Under the pieces are notes generated by a model, which was not told the origin of the DNA, ran no database searches, and was given only the letters and a program-made list of their open reading frames with translations. 64,000 nt of DNA from positions 186,001 through 250,000 of the forward strand of contig NZ_JAKSYI010000132.1 of NCBI RefSeq assembly GCF_022829285.1. The letters are read 5' to 3'. Below are positions 17,974 through 27,760 of the stretch, piece by piece. The position numbers and the translations under genes were made by a program. The first letter of the stretch is position 1, and the number at the start of each line of letters is the position of its first letter. The DNA is from Methylobacterium sp. J-078. GTDB lineage: Bacteria > Pseudomonadota > Alphaproteobacteria > Rhizobiales > Beijerinckiaceae.

Positions 17974-19266
17974 TCAAACCAGGACGGGCATCGCGGGCTG
18001 GTTCTCGATGCCGAAGACGCGGGTGTAGCGCGCGATCTCCTCGGCCGGGCCGATCGCCTTCGACGGGTTGTCGGAGATCTTCACCGTGGGCCGGCCGTCG
18101 GCGGCGATCACCTTGCAGACGATGGAGATCGGGTCGAGGCGCCCGTTCGGCACAAGGCCCCGGAAATCGTTGGTCAGCAAGGTGCCCCAGCCGTAGCCGA
18201 TCCGCATCCGGCCGTGGAAATGCGCGTGGATCGCCTCGATGGTGTCGATATCGAGACCGTCGGAGAAGATCGCGAGCTTTTCGCGCGGGTCCGAGCCCCG
18301 CGAGCGCCACCAGGCGATGGCCTCCTCGCCGCCGGCGATCGGCTCCTTCGAGTCGATGCGGATCCCGGTCCAGGCGTTCATCCAGGCCGGGGCGTTCGCC
18401 AGGAAGCCGGTGGTGCCGTAGGTGTCCGGCAGCATCACCAGCAGGTTTCCGGCGTAGTCCTGCTGCCAGTCGGCCAGCACGTCGTAGGGCGCTCGGGCGA
18501 GGCCCGCATCGTCGTCGGCCAGGGCCGCGTAGACCATCGGCAACTCGTGGGCGTTGGTGCCCACCGCCTCGACCTCGCGGCGCAGGGCGATGAGGCAGTT
18601 CGAGGTGCCAAGGAAGCGCTCACCCAGGGCCTCGTGCATCGCCTCGACGCACCAGTCCTGCCACAGGAATCCGTGGCGGCGCCGGGTCCCGAAATCCGCG
18701 ATGGACAGACCGGGCAGGCGCTGCAGCCGCTCGATCTTCTCCCAGACCCGGGTCATCGCGCGGGCATACAGCACCTGAAGGTCGAGCTTGCCGAGGTGGC
18801 GCACCACGCCCCGCGTGCGCAACTCGTTGAGAATGGCGAGCGCCGGCACCTCCCACATGGTGGTCTCGATCCAGGGCCCGTGGAAGGTGAGGACGTACTG
18901 CCCGTCCCGCGCTTCCAATTCGTACTCGGGCAGGCGGAAGCCTTCGAGCCAGTCCATGAAGTCGGCCGAGAACATCTGGCGCTGGCCGTAGAAGGTGTTG
19001 CCGCGCAGCCAGGTGGATTCACCGCGGCTCAGGGAGACGGAGCGGGCGTGGTCGAGCTGCTCGCGCAACTCGCCGGCATCGACGAAATCGGCCAGGCGCA
19101 CCTGCCGCGAACGGTTCTGGATGCCGAAGGTGACGCGGGCGTCGCGATGGCGGCGAAAGATCGTCTGCGCCATCAGGAGCTTGTAGAAATCCGTGTCGAG
19201 CAGCGACCTGACGATCGGGTCGATCTTGAAGCTGTGGTTGTACACCCGCGTGGCAAGATCGAGCAT
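17974..19266 (-). CDS. pncB: Nicotinate phosphoribosyltransferase
   Basis: Catalyses the first step of NAD salvage, nicotinate plus PRPP to nicotinate mononucleotide. The 430-residue length fits the family. The N-terminus contains SLLDTDFYKLLMAQ; the central FGTRRRHGFLWQDW carries the conserved phosphoribosyl-site residues. Near the C-terminus RIGYGWGTLLTNDF and SKAIG segments complete the pattern. It is convergent with the MCP-like gene. Confidence 0.96.
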   Translation of the reverse strand: MLDLATRVYNHSFKIDPIVRSLLDTDFYKLLMAQTIFRRHRDARVTFGIQNRSRQVRLADFVDAGELREQLDHARSVSLSRGESTWLRGNTFYGQRQMFSADFMDWLEGFRLPEYELEARDGQYVLTFHGPWIETTMWEVPALAILNELRTRGVVRHLGKLDLQVLYARAMTRVWEKIERLQRLPGLSIADFGTRRRHGFLWQDWCVEAMHEALGERFLGTSNCLIALRREVEAVGTNAHELPMVYAALADDDAGLARAPYDVLADWQQDYAGNLLVMLPDTYGTTGFLANAPAWMNAWTGIRIDSKEPIAGGEEAIAWWRSRGSDPREKLAIFSDGLDIDTIEAIHAHFHGRMRIGYGWGTLLTNDFRGLVPNGRLDPISIVCKVIAADGRPTVKISDNPSKAIGPAEEIARYTRVFGIENQPAMPVLV

Positions 19267-19458
19267 GGTACGGATCGCGGCCCCTCAAGCGGCGCCTCCG
19301 GCGCCGGCGAGGCCGCAGAGGCGCATGGCAGCGAAGGGTAAGTCAATCGCTCGCGACGCAGGTCCGGGCCGCGACGATCGTGATCGGGCTTTCCAAACGA
19401 TGAAGGCAGCGCACCCTTCGGCGCGCCGCCCTCGCACTCGGTCGGCCGGGCCCGCCGA

Positions 19459-19962
19459 TCAGGCCAGATCGACCTTCTTGGTCTCGGTCTTGGGCGACTC
19501 GCCGGTCAGCGCCGCCTTCACGTAGCCGTAGATGTGAAGCATCGTGGCGTTCGGGCTGTCCCAGTACTCGCCCTTCTCGGGGTGGACGCGCAGCAGAGCG
19601 ACCTCGGGGTCTTCCCTCCCATTGGGGAACCAGGTCTTGAGGCCCTCGCTCCACTTGTCGTTGATCGTTGCCTGATCGGTGACGATCTCGGCCTTGCCTG
19701 CGATCGACACGTAGGTCTGGCTCGACGGGTCCGAGTAGGCGAGGTTGATCTGATTGTCCTTGCTGATCTCGGCGGTCTTCGGCGAATGCAGCCTGGTGAA
19801 GAACCACAGATCGCCGCTCTCGTCCGCCTCCTGGCACCACATCGGACGGCTGTAGAGCTTCCCGTCCTGGTCGGCGGTGGTCATCATCGCGACCTTGACG
19901 TCCTTGATGAGGGCGAACAGTTTCTTAGCGCCCTCGTGGTCGCGGTGGTTGCCCTGGTGCAT
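19459..19962 (-). CDS. Pyridoxamine 5'-phosphate oxidase-like general stress protein
   Basis: A 167-residue split-barrel flavoprotein of the general stress protein 26 type. It opens with MHQGNHRDHEGAKKLFALIK and continues with VAMMTTADQDGKLYSRPM, the usual flavin-binding strand. Later come WFFTRLHSPKTAEI and INLAYSDPSSQTYVSIAG. The family may bind FMN, FAD or F420; substrate is unknown. About 190 bp downstream (19267-19458) separate it from pncB, with no gene seen. Confidence 0.88.
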   Translation of the reverse strand: MHQGNHRDHEGAKKLFALIKDVKVAMMTTADQDGKLYSRPMWCQEADESGDLWFFTRLHSPKTAEISKDNQINLAYSDPSSQTYVSIAGKAEIVTDQATINDKWSEGLKTWFPNGREDPEVALLRVHPEKGEYWDSPNATMLHIYGYVKAALTGESPKTETKKVDLA

Positions 19963-20028
19963 GGGATCGTGGTCTCCAACTCGTCGATCGGCGTCGGCAG
20001 CGCGGTCGCGCGCCGCCGGTTCGTGTGC

Positions 20029-21390
<1,362 letters not shown>

Positions 21391-21746
21391 GATGTGACGA
21401 TCCCGGTCCCTGCGCGCCGTCCCTGCGGGGGGCGCCCCAATCTCTCGGGACCGAACGTGGCCGGGCGGTGGAAGGGCGCAATCCCGGCTGCGTGCCGTCG
21501 CGACATCCCTACCAAATCCTGAATCGATTTCGCGACGGCGTGTGGTGGATACCCGCTCCAAGCACGGGGCCGCGACCGGCTGTCGCCCCGGGTCGTGCGC
21601 TCCGCGCTTGCGTCGCAGCGCTGGCTGTGCTGTCGCATGGGCTCTTCGTGAACGCGACGGCCTGCGCCGCGGCGTGCGCGAACCTCTCCCGATAGTGTCC
21701 GCGCCGTAGCCCTCCGGCCGGCCCGCCGCGGCAAGGAGCCAGACCC

Positions 21747-22877
21747 TTGGCGATCACCCGAGACGATGTGCTGACGGTCCTCTCGACCGTGACGGTCGAT
21801 GCCGCCGGGACCACGCTGCCGGCCTCCGGGCGGCTGTCGCAGGTCGTGGTGGACCCGACGAACCGGGTCATGTTCTCGATCCTGATCGACCCGAGCGAGG
21901 CGGAGCGTTTCGAGCCGATCCGGCGCCGGGCCGAGGGCGCGATCCTGGCGACGCCCGGCGTGTCCGGCGTGTTCGCGAGCCTGACCTCCGAGCGCGGACC
22001 GAACCAGCCCGCTCAGGCACCGCCGCAGCCGCCTGCTCCGGGACGCCCGGCCGCTCCGCAGCCGCGTACCGGCCCGGCCCTTCCGGGCGTGCGCCACATC
22101 GTGGCCGTCGCCTCCGGCAAGGGCGGCGTCGGCAAGTCGACCACCGCCTGCAACCTTGCGCTGGCGCTGTCGGCCCAGGGCCTGAAGGTCGGGCTCCTCG
22201 ATGCCGACATCTACGGTCCCTCGGTGCCGAAGCTGTTCGGACTCTCCGGGAAACCCAGGGTGATCGAGGAGCGCCTGCTCGCCCCGATGGAGGGCTTCGG
22301 CATCAAGGTGATGTCGATCGGCTTCCTGATCGAGCCCGAGACGGCGATGATCTGGCGCGGCCCCATGGTGCAGTCGGCCATCACCCAGATGTTGCGCGAG
22401 GTCGCCTGGGGCGAACTCGACGTCCTGGTGGTCGACATGCCCCCCGGCACCGGCGACGCGCAGCTCACCATGGCGCAGGCGACGCCGCTCTCCGGTGCGG
22501 TCATCGTCTCGACCCCGCAGGATCTGGCCCTCATCGACGCGCGCCGCGGCGTGACGATGTTCCGCAAGGTCGCGGTGCCGATCCTCGGCGTCATCGAGAA
22601 CATGGCGACGTTCATCTGCCCGCATTGCGGCACGGCCTCGCACATCTTCGGGCATGGCGGCGCGCGGGCCGAGGCCGAGCGGCTGGAGGTGCCGTTCCTC
22701 GGCGAGGTGCCGCTGAACATGACGATCCGCGAGACCTCGGATGCTGGCCGCCCCGTGGTGGCGGTGGACCCGGACGGACCGCACGCCCAGGTCTATCGCG
22801 GCATCGCCGCCAAGCTCTGGGGCAACCTGACCGGCGGCCCGGCGCCCCGGGCGGCCCCCCGCATCGTCATCGAGTAG
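21747..22877 (+). CDS. apbC: Fe-S cluster carrier ATPase Mrp/ApbC
   Basis: A 376-residue cytoplasmic P-loop NTPase that delivers iron-sulphur clusters to target proteins. An N-terminal MIP18-like domain (DDVLTVLSTVTVDAAG) is joined by a Pro/Ala-rich linker to the ATPase with the deviant Walker A SGKGGVGKST and DMPPGTGD. The cluster-binding pair is CPHC in TFICPHCGTAS. The start is TTG at 21747, supported by AAGGAG 9 nt upstream. It is 5 bp from mobA, so probably co-transcribed. Confidence 0.95.
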   Translation: MAITRDDVLTVLSTVTVDAAGTTLPASGRLSQVVVDPTNRVMFSILIDPSEAERFEPIRRRAEGAILATPGVSGVFASLTSERGPNQPAQAPPQPPAPGRPAAPQPRTGPALPGVRHIVAVASGKGGVGKSTTACNLALALSAQGLKVGLLDADIYGPSVPKLFGLSGKPRVIEERLLAPMEGFGIKVMSIGFLIEPETAMIWRGPMVQSAITQMLREVAWGELDVLVVDMPPGTGDAQLTMAQATPLSGAVIVSTPQDLALIDARRGVTMFRKVAVPILGVIENMATFICPHCGTASHIFGHGGARAEAERLEVPFLGEVPLNMTIRETSDAGRPVVAVDPDGPHAQVYRGIAAKLWGNLTGGPAPRAAPRIVIE

Positions 22878-22882
22878 CCGCG

Positions 22883-23503
22883 ATGCCGCCGGTGCTGGGC
22901 GTGATCCTCGCGGGCGGGCTCGCGCGCCGCATGGGCGGGGGCGACAAGCCCCTGCGCACCCTCGGAGGCCGTACCCTGCTCGACCGGGTGCTCGCCCGCT
23001 TCGCGCCTCAATGCGCGGCCGGCGTGATCCTCAACGCCAACGGTGATCCGGGCCGCTTTCCGGAATTCCCGGGCGCGATCGTGCCCGACGGCGTGCCCGG
23101 CAATCCGGGGCCGCTGGCCGGAATCCTGGCGGCCCTCGATCACGCGGCCGCCCATCATCCGGCCACGCGCCACGTCGCCAGCGTCTCGGGCGATGCGCCG
23201 TTCCTGCCCCTCGATCTGGTCGCCCGCCTCGCCGCCTCAGCCGGCCGGGACGACGCGATCGCCATGGCGGCGTCGGGCGGGCGCGAGCATTTCACGGTGG
23301 CGCTCTGGCCGGTGGCCCTGCATGCGGGCCTGCGCGCGGCCCTGGTGGAGCGCGGCGAGCGCCGGGTCGGCGCTTTCCTGAGGCATCACGGCGCGGTGGC
23401 GGTGTCCTGGCCGTCCGAGCCCGGCGACCCCTTCGCCAACATCAACGCGCCGGAGGATCTGGCTGCGGCCGAAGCCCGCCTCGCCGGGATCGAGCGTCGG
23501 TAG
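22883..23503 (+). CDS. mobA: Molybdenum cofactor guanylyltransferase
   Basis: A 206-residue GTP-dependent enzyme joining GMP to molybdopterin, forming the MGD cofactor of DMSO-reductase-family enzymes such as formate dehydrogenase. It shows the nucleotidyltransferase signature LAGGLARRMGGGDKPL, then a GNPGPLAGILAAL segment and SGDAPFLPLDL with the metal-binding Asp. Late FANINAPEDL is typical. It begins 5 bp after apbC and nearly abuts the convergent EamA gene. Confidence 0.93.
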   Translation: MPPVLGVILAGGLARRMGGGDKPLRTLGGRTLLDRVLARFAPQCAAGVILNANGDPGRFPEFPGAIVPDGVPGNPGPLAGILAALDHAAAHHPATRHVASVSGDAPFLPLDLVARLAASAGRDDAIAMAASGGREHFTVALWPVALHAGLRAALVERGERRVGAFLRHHGAVAVSWPSEPGDPFANINAPEDLAAAEARLAGIERR

Positions 23504-23506
23504 CGG

Positions 23507-24409
23507 TCAGGTCGGAGCGCTTTTCGCCGCGGCGCGGGCCCGCCAGCGCGGATAGAGCAGCCCGAGGGCGAGGCCCCCGAGGACGAGGCCGGCAGCGGCG
23601 AGCTTCCAGCCCGGAAGCGGCTCGCCGAGCCAGAGGGCCGACGCACCCATCCCGAAGACCGGCACCAGGAGCGCCATCGGGGTGATCAGGGCGGCGGGGT
23701 GGCGCGACAGCAGCCAGCCCCAGACGGCGTAGCCGAACATCGTGTTGCCGACCGATTGCCAGATTACCGCGCCCCAGGTCGCGAGATCGGCCCGCAGGAG
23801 ACCGTCGCGGATGGCGTCCCAGCCTTCGAGGAGGAACGAGGCGGCAAGGAGCGGCGGGGCCGAGAACAGGCTCGCCCAGACCACGTAGGGCAGCATCGCC
23901 CGCGCGCCGCTGCGCTTGGCCGCCATGTTGCCGCCCGCCCAACTCATGGCGGCGCAGACGACCAGCCCGAGGCCGAACGGCGTCGTCGCGGCGTCGGTAT
24001 GGGCCACGATGACGACGAGGCCCGCCGCCGCGAGGGCGAGGGCCGCCCATTGGTGACCCGGCACCCGCTCGCCGGTCAGGCGGATCGACAGGCCGATGGT
24101 GAAGAAGACCTGGATCTGGATCACCAGGGAGGCGAGGCCGGGGGAGATGTGACCGCGCAGGGCGATGAACAGGAGGCCGAACTGTCCGGCCCCGATCAGC
24201 AGGCCGTAGGCCGCGAGGTTGCGCCAGGGAACCGCCGGGCGGGACAGCAGGAACACGCCCGGCAGGGCGGCGAGTACGAAGCGCAGGGCCGCGAAGAGCA
24301 GCGGCGGCAGGTGGTCGAGCCCGATCCGGATCACGACGAAGTTCGTGCCCCAGACCGCCACCACCGCGAGGGCGAGGAGGATGTCGCGAAGCGGGAGGGT
24401 GCCGGTCAT
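23507..24409 (-). CDS. EamA/DMT-family transporter
   Basis: A 300-residue inner-membrane protein with about ten hydrophobic segments in two EamA repeats (ILLALAVVAVWGTNFVVIRIGL opens the first; FGLGLVVCAAMSWAGGNMAAKRSG opens the second). The family exports amino acids, nucleosides or other metabolites; the arrangement resembles O-acetylserine/cysteine exporter EamA. ATG 24409 is chosen because it starts at the first helix. Substrate cannot be inferred. Confidence 0.88.
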   Translation of the reverse strand: MTGTLPLRDILLALAVVAVWGTNFVVIRIGLDHLPPLLFAALRFVLAALPGVFLLSRPAVPWRNLAAYGLLIGAGQFGLLFIALRGHISPGLASLVIQIQVFFTIGLSIRLTGERVPGHQWAALALAAAGLVVIVAHTDAATTPFGLGLVVCAAMSWAGGNMAAKRSGARAMLPYVVWASLFSAPPLLAASFLLEGWDAIRDGLLRADLATWGAVIWQSVGNTMFGYAVWGWLLSRHPAALITPMALLVPVFGMGASALWLGEPLPGWKLAAAGLVLGGLALGLLYPRWRARAAAKSAPT

Positions 24410-24469
24410 GGCTCGCCGTCTTTCAGGCCATGGACGCCGTGCCAAGGTCTGCCGGGTCCCGAAACGAAA

Positions 24470-24499
24470 GAAGTGTCCGCACCTTCGCGCGGACACTTC
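24470..24499 (-). terminator. Terminator of the coaD-cyclophilin operon
   Basis: Perfect 11-bp hairpin (GAAGTGTCCGC / GCGGACACTTC) 29 bp beyond the ppiB stop, followed on the leftward strand by TTTCGTTTC. It fits an intrinsic terminator closing the coaD-ppi-ppiB transcription unit. Confidence 0.85.
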
Positions 24500-24527
24500 C
24501 ATCGAACTCGGATTTTCGTGGGTCGGA

Positions 24528-24986
24528 TCAGGCGGAGCCGACGGTCGCCTTGACGATCTTGTCGGGGGAGCGCGGCGGCTCGCCCTTGTTCAGGCTGTCG
24601 ACCACGTCCATGCCTTCCACGACCTTGCCCCAGACGGTGTACTGTTTGTCGAGGAAGCGGGCATCGCCGAAGCAGATGAAGAACTGCGAGTTGGCCGAGT
24701 GCGGGAAGTTCGTGCGGGCCATCGAGCAGGTGCCGCGCACGTGCGGCTCGGCGTTGAACTCGGCATTGAGGTCGGGGAGATCCGAACCGCCCGAGCCGGT
24801 GCCGGTCGGGTCGCCGGTCTGGGCCATGAAGCCGTCGATGACGCGGTGGAACGGCACGCCGTCGTAGAAGCCTTGTGCCGCAAGGGTCTTCAGGCGCTCC
24901 ACGTGGTTCGGTGCGAGGTCGGCGCGCAGGCCGATCACGACGCGGCCCTTGGTGGTCTCCAGGATGATGGTCTCGGTCTCTGCCAT
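24528..24986 (-). CDS. ppiB: Cytoplasmic peptidyl-prolyl isomerase, cyclophilin type
   Basis: A 152-residue cyclophilin without a signal peptide. The catalytic region FHRVIDGFMAQTGDPTGTG contains the conserved Arg and Phe, and SANSQFFICFGDA completes the active site. It is the cytoplasmic twin of the exported cyclophilin at 25493-26077, with which it shares most of its catalytic core. It is the last gene of the coaD operon, four bases after a secreted hypothetical gene. Confidence 0.95.
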   Translation of the reverse strand: MAETETIILETTKGRVVIGLRADLAPNHVERLKTLAAQGFYDGVPFHRVIDGFMAQTGDPTGTGSGGSDLPDLNAEFNAEPHVRGTCSMARTNFPHSANSQFFICFGDARFLDKQYTVWGKVVEGMDVVDSLNKGEPPRSPDKIVKATVGSA

Positions 24987-24990
24987 GGGT

Positions 24991-25491
24991 CTAGACTCCT
25001 TGTCCCTTGGGTCCTTGGTAGATGAAGCGGAGCGCGATCGGGCGCCCCGCGATGGCCGCACCGAGGGCGGGCGTGATCCGGGCCGGCGTGCAGCGCCGGA
25101 TCGCCGCCAGGGTCGCATCGGTGAGGATGCGGTAGGCGCGGGTATCCGAATTCTGTGTCGAGAACGTCACGCGGGGCGTGCCGATCACCGATCCGTCGCG
25201 CCGGAGCGCGAAGCGCGCCGTGATCTCGGTGCGCTCGAAGCGCGCGAGGCCCGGCGGCACCTCCCAGCATGCGGCGAGGACGGGGTAGAGTTCCTTGAGG
25301 GTGTCGGCGGGCTGCGGCCCGGCCATTCCCGGCCGGGGGACCTCCTGCTGCGGAACCTGAACGGTGCCGCGCAGGGTCTCCGGCAGGGTCAGGGGTCCGG
25401 TCGCGGGCGCGCCCTGTGCGGCGGCCGAGGCGCCGAGCGTCGTCGCGGCGATGGCCGCGAGGAGCGTCCCGGCGCGGCGGCCGCCGAACAC
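24991..25491 (-). CDS. Secreted hypothetical protein between two cyclophilins
   Basis: A 166-residue protein with a Sec signal (TLLAAIAATTLGASAAAQG). The mature part is alpha/beta; ARFALRRDGSVIGTPRVTF and the late IAGRPIALRFIYQ give a rhythm like TonB/TolA C-terminal domains, and two Cys (AACWEV, IRRCTP) may pair. GTG 25491 starts it one base after the ppiA stop (TAG at 25495-25493). I do not assign a function; the context suggests a periplasmic folding or envelope role. Confidence 0.72.
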   Translation of the reverse strand: MFGGRRAGTLLAAIAATTLGASAAAQGAPATGPLTLPETLRGTVQVPQQEVPRPGMAGPQPADTLKELYPVLAACWEVPPGLARFERTEITARFALRRDGSVIGTPRVTFSTQNSDTRAYRILTDATLAAIRRCTPARITPALGAAIAGRPIALRFIYQGPKGQGV

Positions 25492-25492
25492 C

Positions 25493-26077
25493 CTACTTGG
25501 CCCCCTGCGCCATCTGCATCTTCACGATCTTGTCGGGGTTCTGCACGGCCCCGCCGGGCGCCCCCGGAGCCGCCTTCTTGATCGCGTCGACGGCCTCCAT
25601 GCCCGAGGAGACGAGGCCGACCACGGTGTACTGGCCGTTGAGGAACGGCGCGTCGCCGAGGCAGATGAAGAACTGGGAATTGGCGGAGTTCGGGTCCGAC
25701 GAGCGGGCCATGCCGACGGTGCCGCGCCGGAACGGGGATTGCGAGAACTCGGCCGGAATGTTCGGCAGGTCCGAGCCGCCGGTGCCGTTGCCCTTCGGGT
25801 CGCCGGTCTGGGCCATGAAGCCGTCCATGACGCGGTGGAACTTCAGGCCGTTGTAGAAGCCCTTCTTGATCAGGGTCTTGAGTTGAGCCACGTGCTTGGG
25901 TGCCAGATCGGGCCGCAGCTCGATGGTGACCCGGCCGTCCTTGGTGTCGAGGAACACCGTGTTCTCGTCCGCCGCCAAGGCTCCGGTCACGAAGGCCGCG
26001 GGCGCCGTGCCGATCAGGGCGGCGAGGCTGAGGAGGGCGATCCGGCGGTTGAGGCCGAGGGTGTTGCCGAACTTCAT
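25493..26077 (-). CDS. ppiA: Exported peptidyl-prolyl isomerase, cyclophilin type
   Basis: A 194-residue periplasmic cyclophilin assisting folding of exported proteins. It has an N-terminal signal (RIALLSLAALIGTAPAAFVTGALA, cleavage near Ala35) and the core FHRVMDGFMAQTGDPKGNG with SANSQFFICLGDA. Start ATG 26077. Co-directional with coaD (35 bp upstream) and two further genes, giving coaD-ppiA-hypothetical-ppiB. Confidence 0.94.
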   Translation of the reverse strand: MKFGNTLGLNRRIALLSLAALIGTAPAAFVTGALAADENTVFLDTKDGRVTIELRPDLAPKHVAQLKTLIKKGFYNGLKFHRVMDGFMAQTGDPKGNGTGGSDLPNIPAEFSQSPFRRGTVGMARSSDPNSANSQFFICLGDAPFLNGQYTVVGLVSSGMEAVDAIKKAAPGAPGGAVQNPDKIVKMQMAQGAK

Positions 26078-26112
26078 GGGCAGGCGTTCTCTCTTCAGTC
26101 GGGTCTTGGGGA

Positions 26113-26613
26113 TCAGGATCTGCCGAAGCGCCGGTTCAGGCGCTCGGCCACTGCCGGGGGTACGAAGGGCGAGACGTCGCCCCCCATCGCGGCGATCTGG
26201 CGGACCAGGGTGGCGGTGATCGGCCGGACGCCGGTGGAGGCCGGCAGGAAGACGGTCTGCACCTCCGGCGCCATGGCGCCGTTCATGCCGGCGAGCTGCA
26301 TCTCGTAATCGAGGTCGGTGCCGTCGCGCAGGCCCCGGATGAACACCGAGGCGCCGACGCGACGGGCCGCCGTCACCGCGAGGTCGTCGAAGGTGACGAT
26401 GGTGAGCTCGGTGCTCTCGGCCTGCGCCAGCGGCCCACAGGTGGCACGCAGCAGTTCGGCGCGCTCCTCCGGCGAGAACATCGGCGCCTTGCCGGGATGC
26501 ACGCCGATGGCGATGACCAGATTGGAGACGAGCCGGCAGGCCTGACGGATGACGTCGAGGTGTCCGTTCGTGACCGGGTCGAACGAGCCGGCATAGAGGG
26601 CGGTGCGGATCAT
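26113..26613 (-). CDS. coaD: Phosphopantetheine adenylyltransferase
   Basis: Catalyses the penultimate step of coenzyme A synthesis, transferring AMP to 4'-phosphopantetheine. The 166-residue length is typical. The T/HxGH-type motif is in AGSFDPVTNGHLD; FIRGLRDGTDLDYEMQ and the C-terminal TATLVRQIAAMGGDVSPFVP follow the family. First gene of a four-gene leftward unit. Confidence 0.97.
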   Translation of the reverse strand: MIRTALYAGSFDPVTNGHLDVIRQACRLVSNLVIAIGVHPGKAPMFSPEERAELLRATCGPLAQAESTELTIVTFDDLAVTAARRVGASVFIRGLRDGTDLDYEMQLAGMNGAMAPEVQTVFLPASTGVRPITATLVRQIAAMGGDVSPFVPPAVAERLNRRFGRS

Positions 26614-26672
26614 CGCGGCCCGGGGTAGAGCATTTCGCCCCGGAACGGAACCTCCCCGCCCGCAACGAAAAA

Positions 26673-26700
26673 GGGCGGGCCCCGTTTCGGGAGCCCGCCT
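26673..26700 (-). terminator. Intrinsic terminator of the porin gene
   Basis: GC-rich hairpin GGCGGGC/GCCCGCC with an inner CCCG/CGGG pairing, followed on the leftward strand by TTTTT. It lies 40 bp beyond the porin stop and upstream of coaD, cleanly separating the two units. Confidence 0.92.
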
Positions 26701-26739
26701 CTCTCAGGATCGGGGCCGGGATACCGGCGCCGGGTGATC

Positions 26740-27561
26740 CTAGTAGGTGCCGAACTTGTAGTTGATGCCGGCGCGGGCGATGCTGCCCTCGGTCCGGAAG
26801 CGGGCGATGTAGCCGGCGCCCGGGAACACGGCCGTGTTGGTGTTGGCGACCGTGATGGCGCGCGAGCCGAGGTCGTAGCGCAGGTACTCGGCCTTGATCG
26901 TCACGGCGGAGGACTTGAAGAAGTTCAGGAACGAGTCGGTGGGCAGGGCGTACTCGATGCCGCCGCCATAGGCGTAGCCCGTCTCGATGTTCGAACGCGA
27001 ACCCGCATACGCGATGGGGGCGTTGGTCTGGAACGTCACGCTCTGGTTCACGTCGCCGTAGGCGAAGCCGCCGGTCCCGTAGACCAGGAACCGGTCGAAG
27101 GCGTAGCCGATGCGGCCGCGCACGGTGCCGAGGAACGACAGCTCGCTGCGATAGGTGTTCGTCAGCGTGTTGGGGTTGAAGCGGATGTCGGTGCGGGTAC
27201 GCTGCAGGTCGGTGTAGGCCGCATCGGCCTCGACGCCCACGACGATGCCGTTGCCCGGCGTGAACTGGTAGTTGTAGCCGATCTGGCCGCCGGCGGTGAA
27301 GCCTTCCTGGCGGACGTTGATGGCGGCCTGGCGGAAGCCGAGGTTCACGTTGTTCTGGAGGGCGCCGATGCCGGTGGTGCGGACGGTGTCACGCTCGCTG
27401 AAGGCGTAACCGGCGTTCACGCCGAGATAGGCGCCCGTCCAGGTGAAGACCGGGAGGGGCACGAAGACCGGCGGGGCCGCGCGGCGCGGAAGGTCGGCGG
27501 CCGAGGCGGCGCCGCACAGGAGGGCGCCGGCGGCGCCAGCGAGGAGAATCTGCTTCAGCAC
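26740..27561 (-). CDS. Outer-membrane beta-barrel protein (Omp25/31-like)
   Basis: A 273-residue outer-membrane protein of the kind abundant in Rhizobiales. The signal peptide ends AASA-ADLP. The mature protein alternates hydrophobic and polar residues through strands such as FTWTGAYLGVNAGYAF, GFTAGGQIGYNYQF and VRGRIGYAFDRFLVYGTGGFAYG. The last strand ends in an aromatic residue (NYKFGTY), as required for BAM-dependent assembly. Probably an eight-stranded barrel of structural role. It has its own terminator. Confidence 0.9.
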   Translation of the reverse strand: MLKQILLAGAAGALLCGAASAADLPRRAAPPVFVPLPVFTWTGAYLGVNAGYAFSERDTVRTTGIGALQNNVNLGFRQAAINVRQEGFTAGGQIGYNYQFTPGNGIVVGVEADAAYTDLQRTRTDIRFNPNTLTNTYRSELSFLGTVRGRIGYAFDRFLVYGTGGFAYGDVNQSVTFQTNAPIAYAGSRSNIETGYAYGGGIEYALPTDSFLNFFKSSAVTIKAEYLRYDLGSRAITVANTNTAVFPGAGYIARFRTEGSIARAGINYKFGTY

Positions 27562-27698
27562 TTGAAAATTCCACGAATGTCAGGGGCGGCTCGACATTGG
27601 GGATACGGTGCCGGCGGGTGTTTCGCTATTGTATCTGCGTCACACGTCTCAGTAATGACGCAAGATCGAGAAGATATTCGATACGCTTTCAAGGACTT

Positions 27699-27743
27699 GA
27701 TCATCCCCGCGTACACGTCTTCGTGATGAGTGCGGGGATGATC
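27699..27743 (-). terminator. Long hairpin after gyrA
   Basis: A perfect 12-bp inverted repeat (GATCATCCCCGC / GCGGGGATGATC) with a 21-nt loop, 18 bp beyond the gyrA stop and upstream of the porin promoter region. No clear U-run follows on the leftward strand. It may be the gyrA terminator or a protein-binding site for the porin gene. Confidence 0.55.
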
Positions 27744-27760
27744 GATGGTATCGAACCGTC

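Noticed and set aside
21510..21519. TACCAAATCC as a fragment of the dispersed repeat
   Set aside because: Only 10 bp match the end of copy B, too short to claim.
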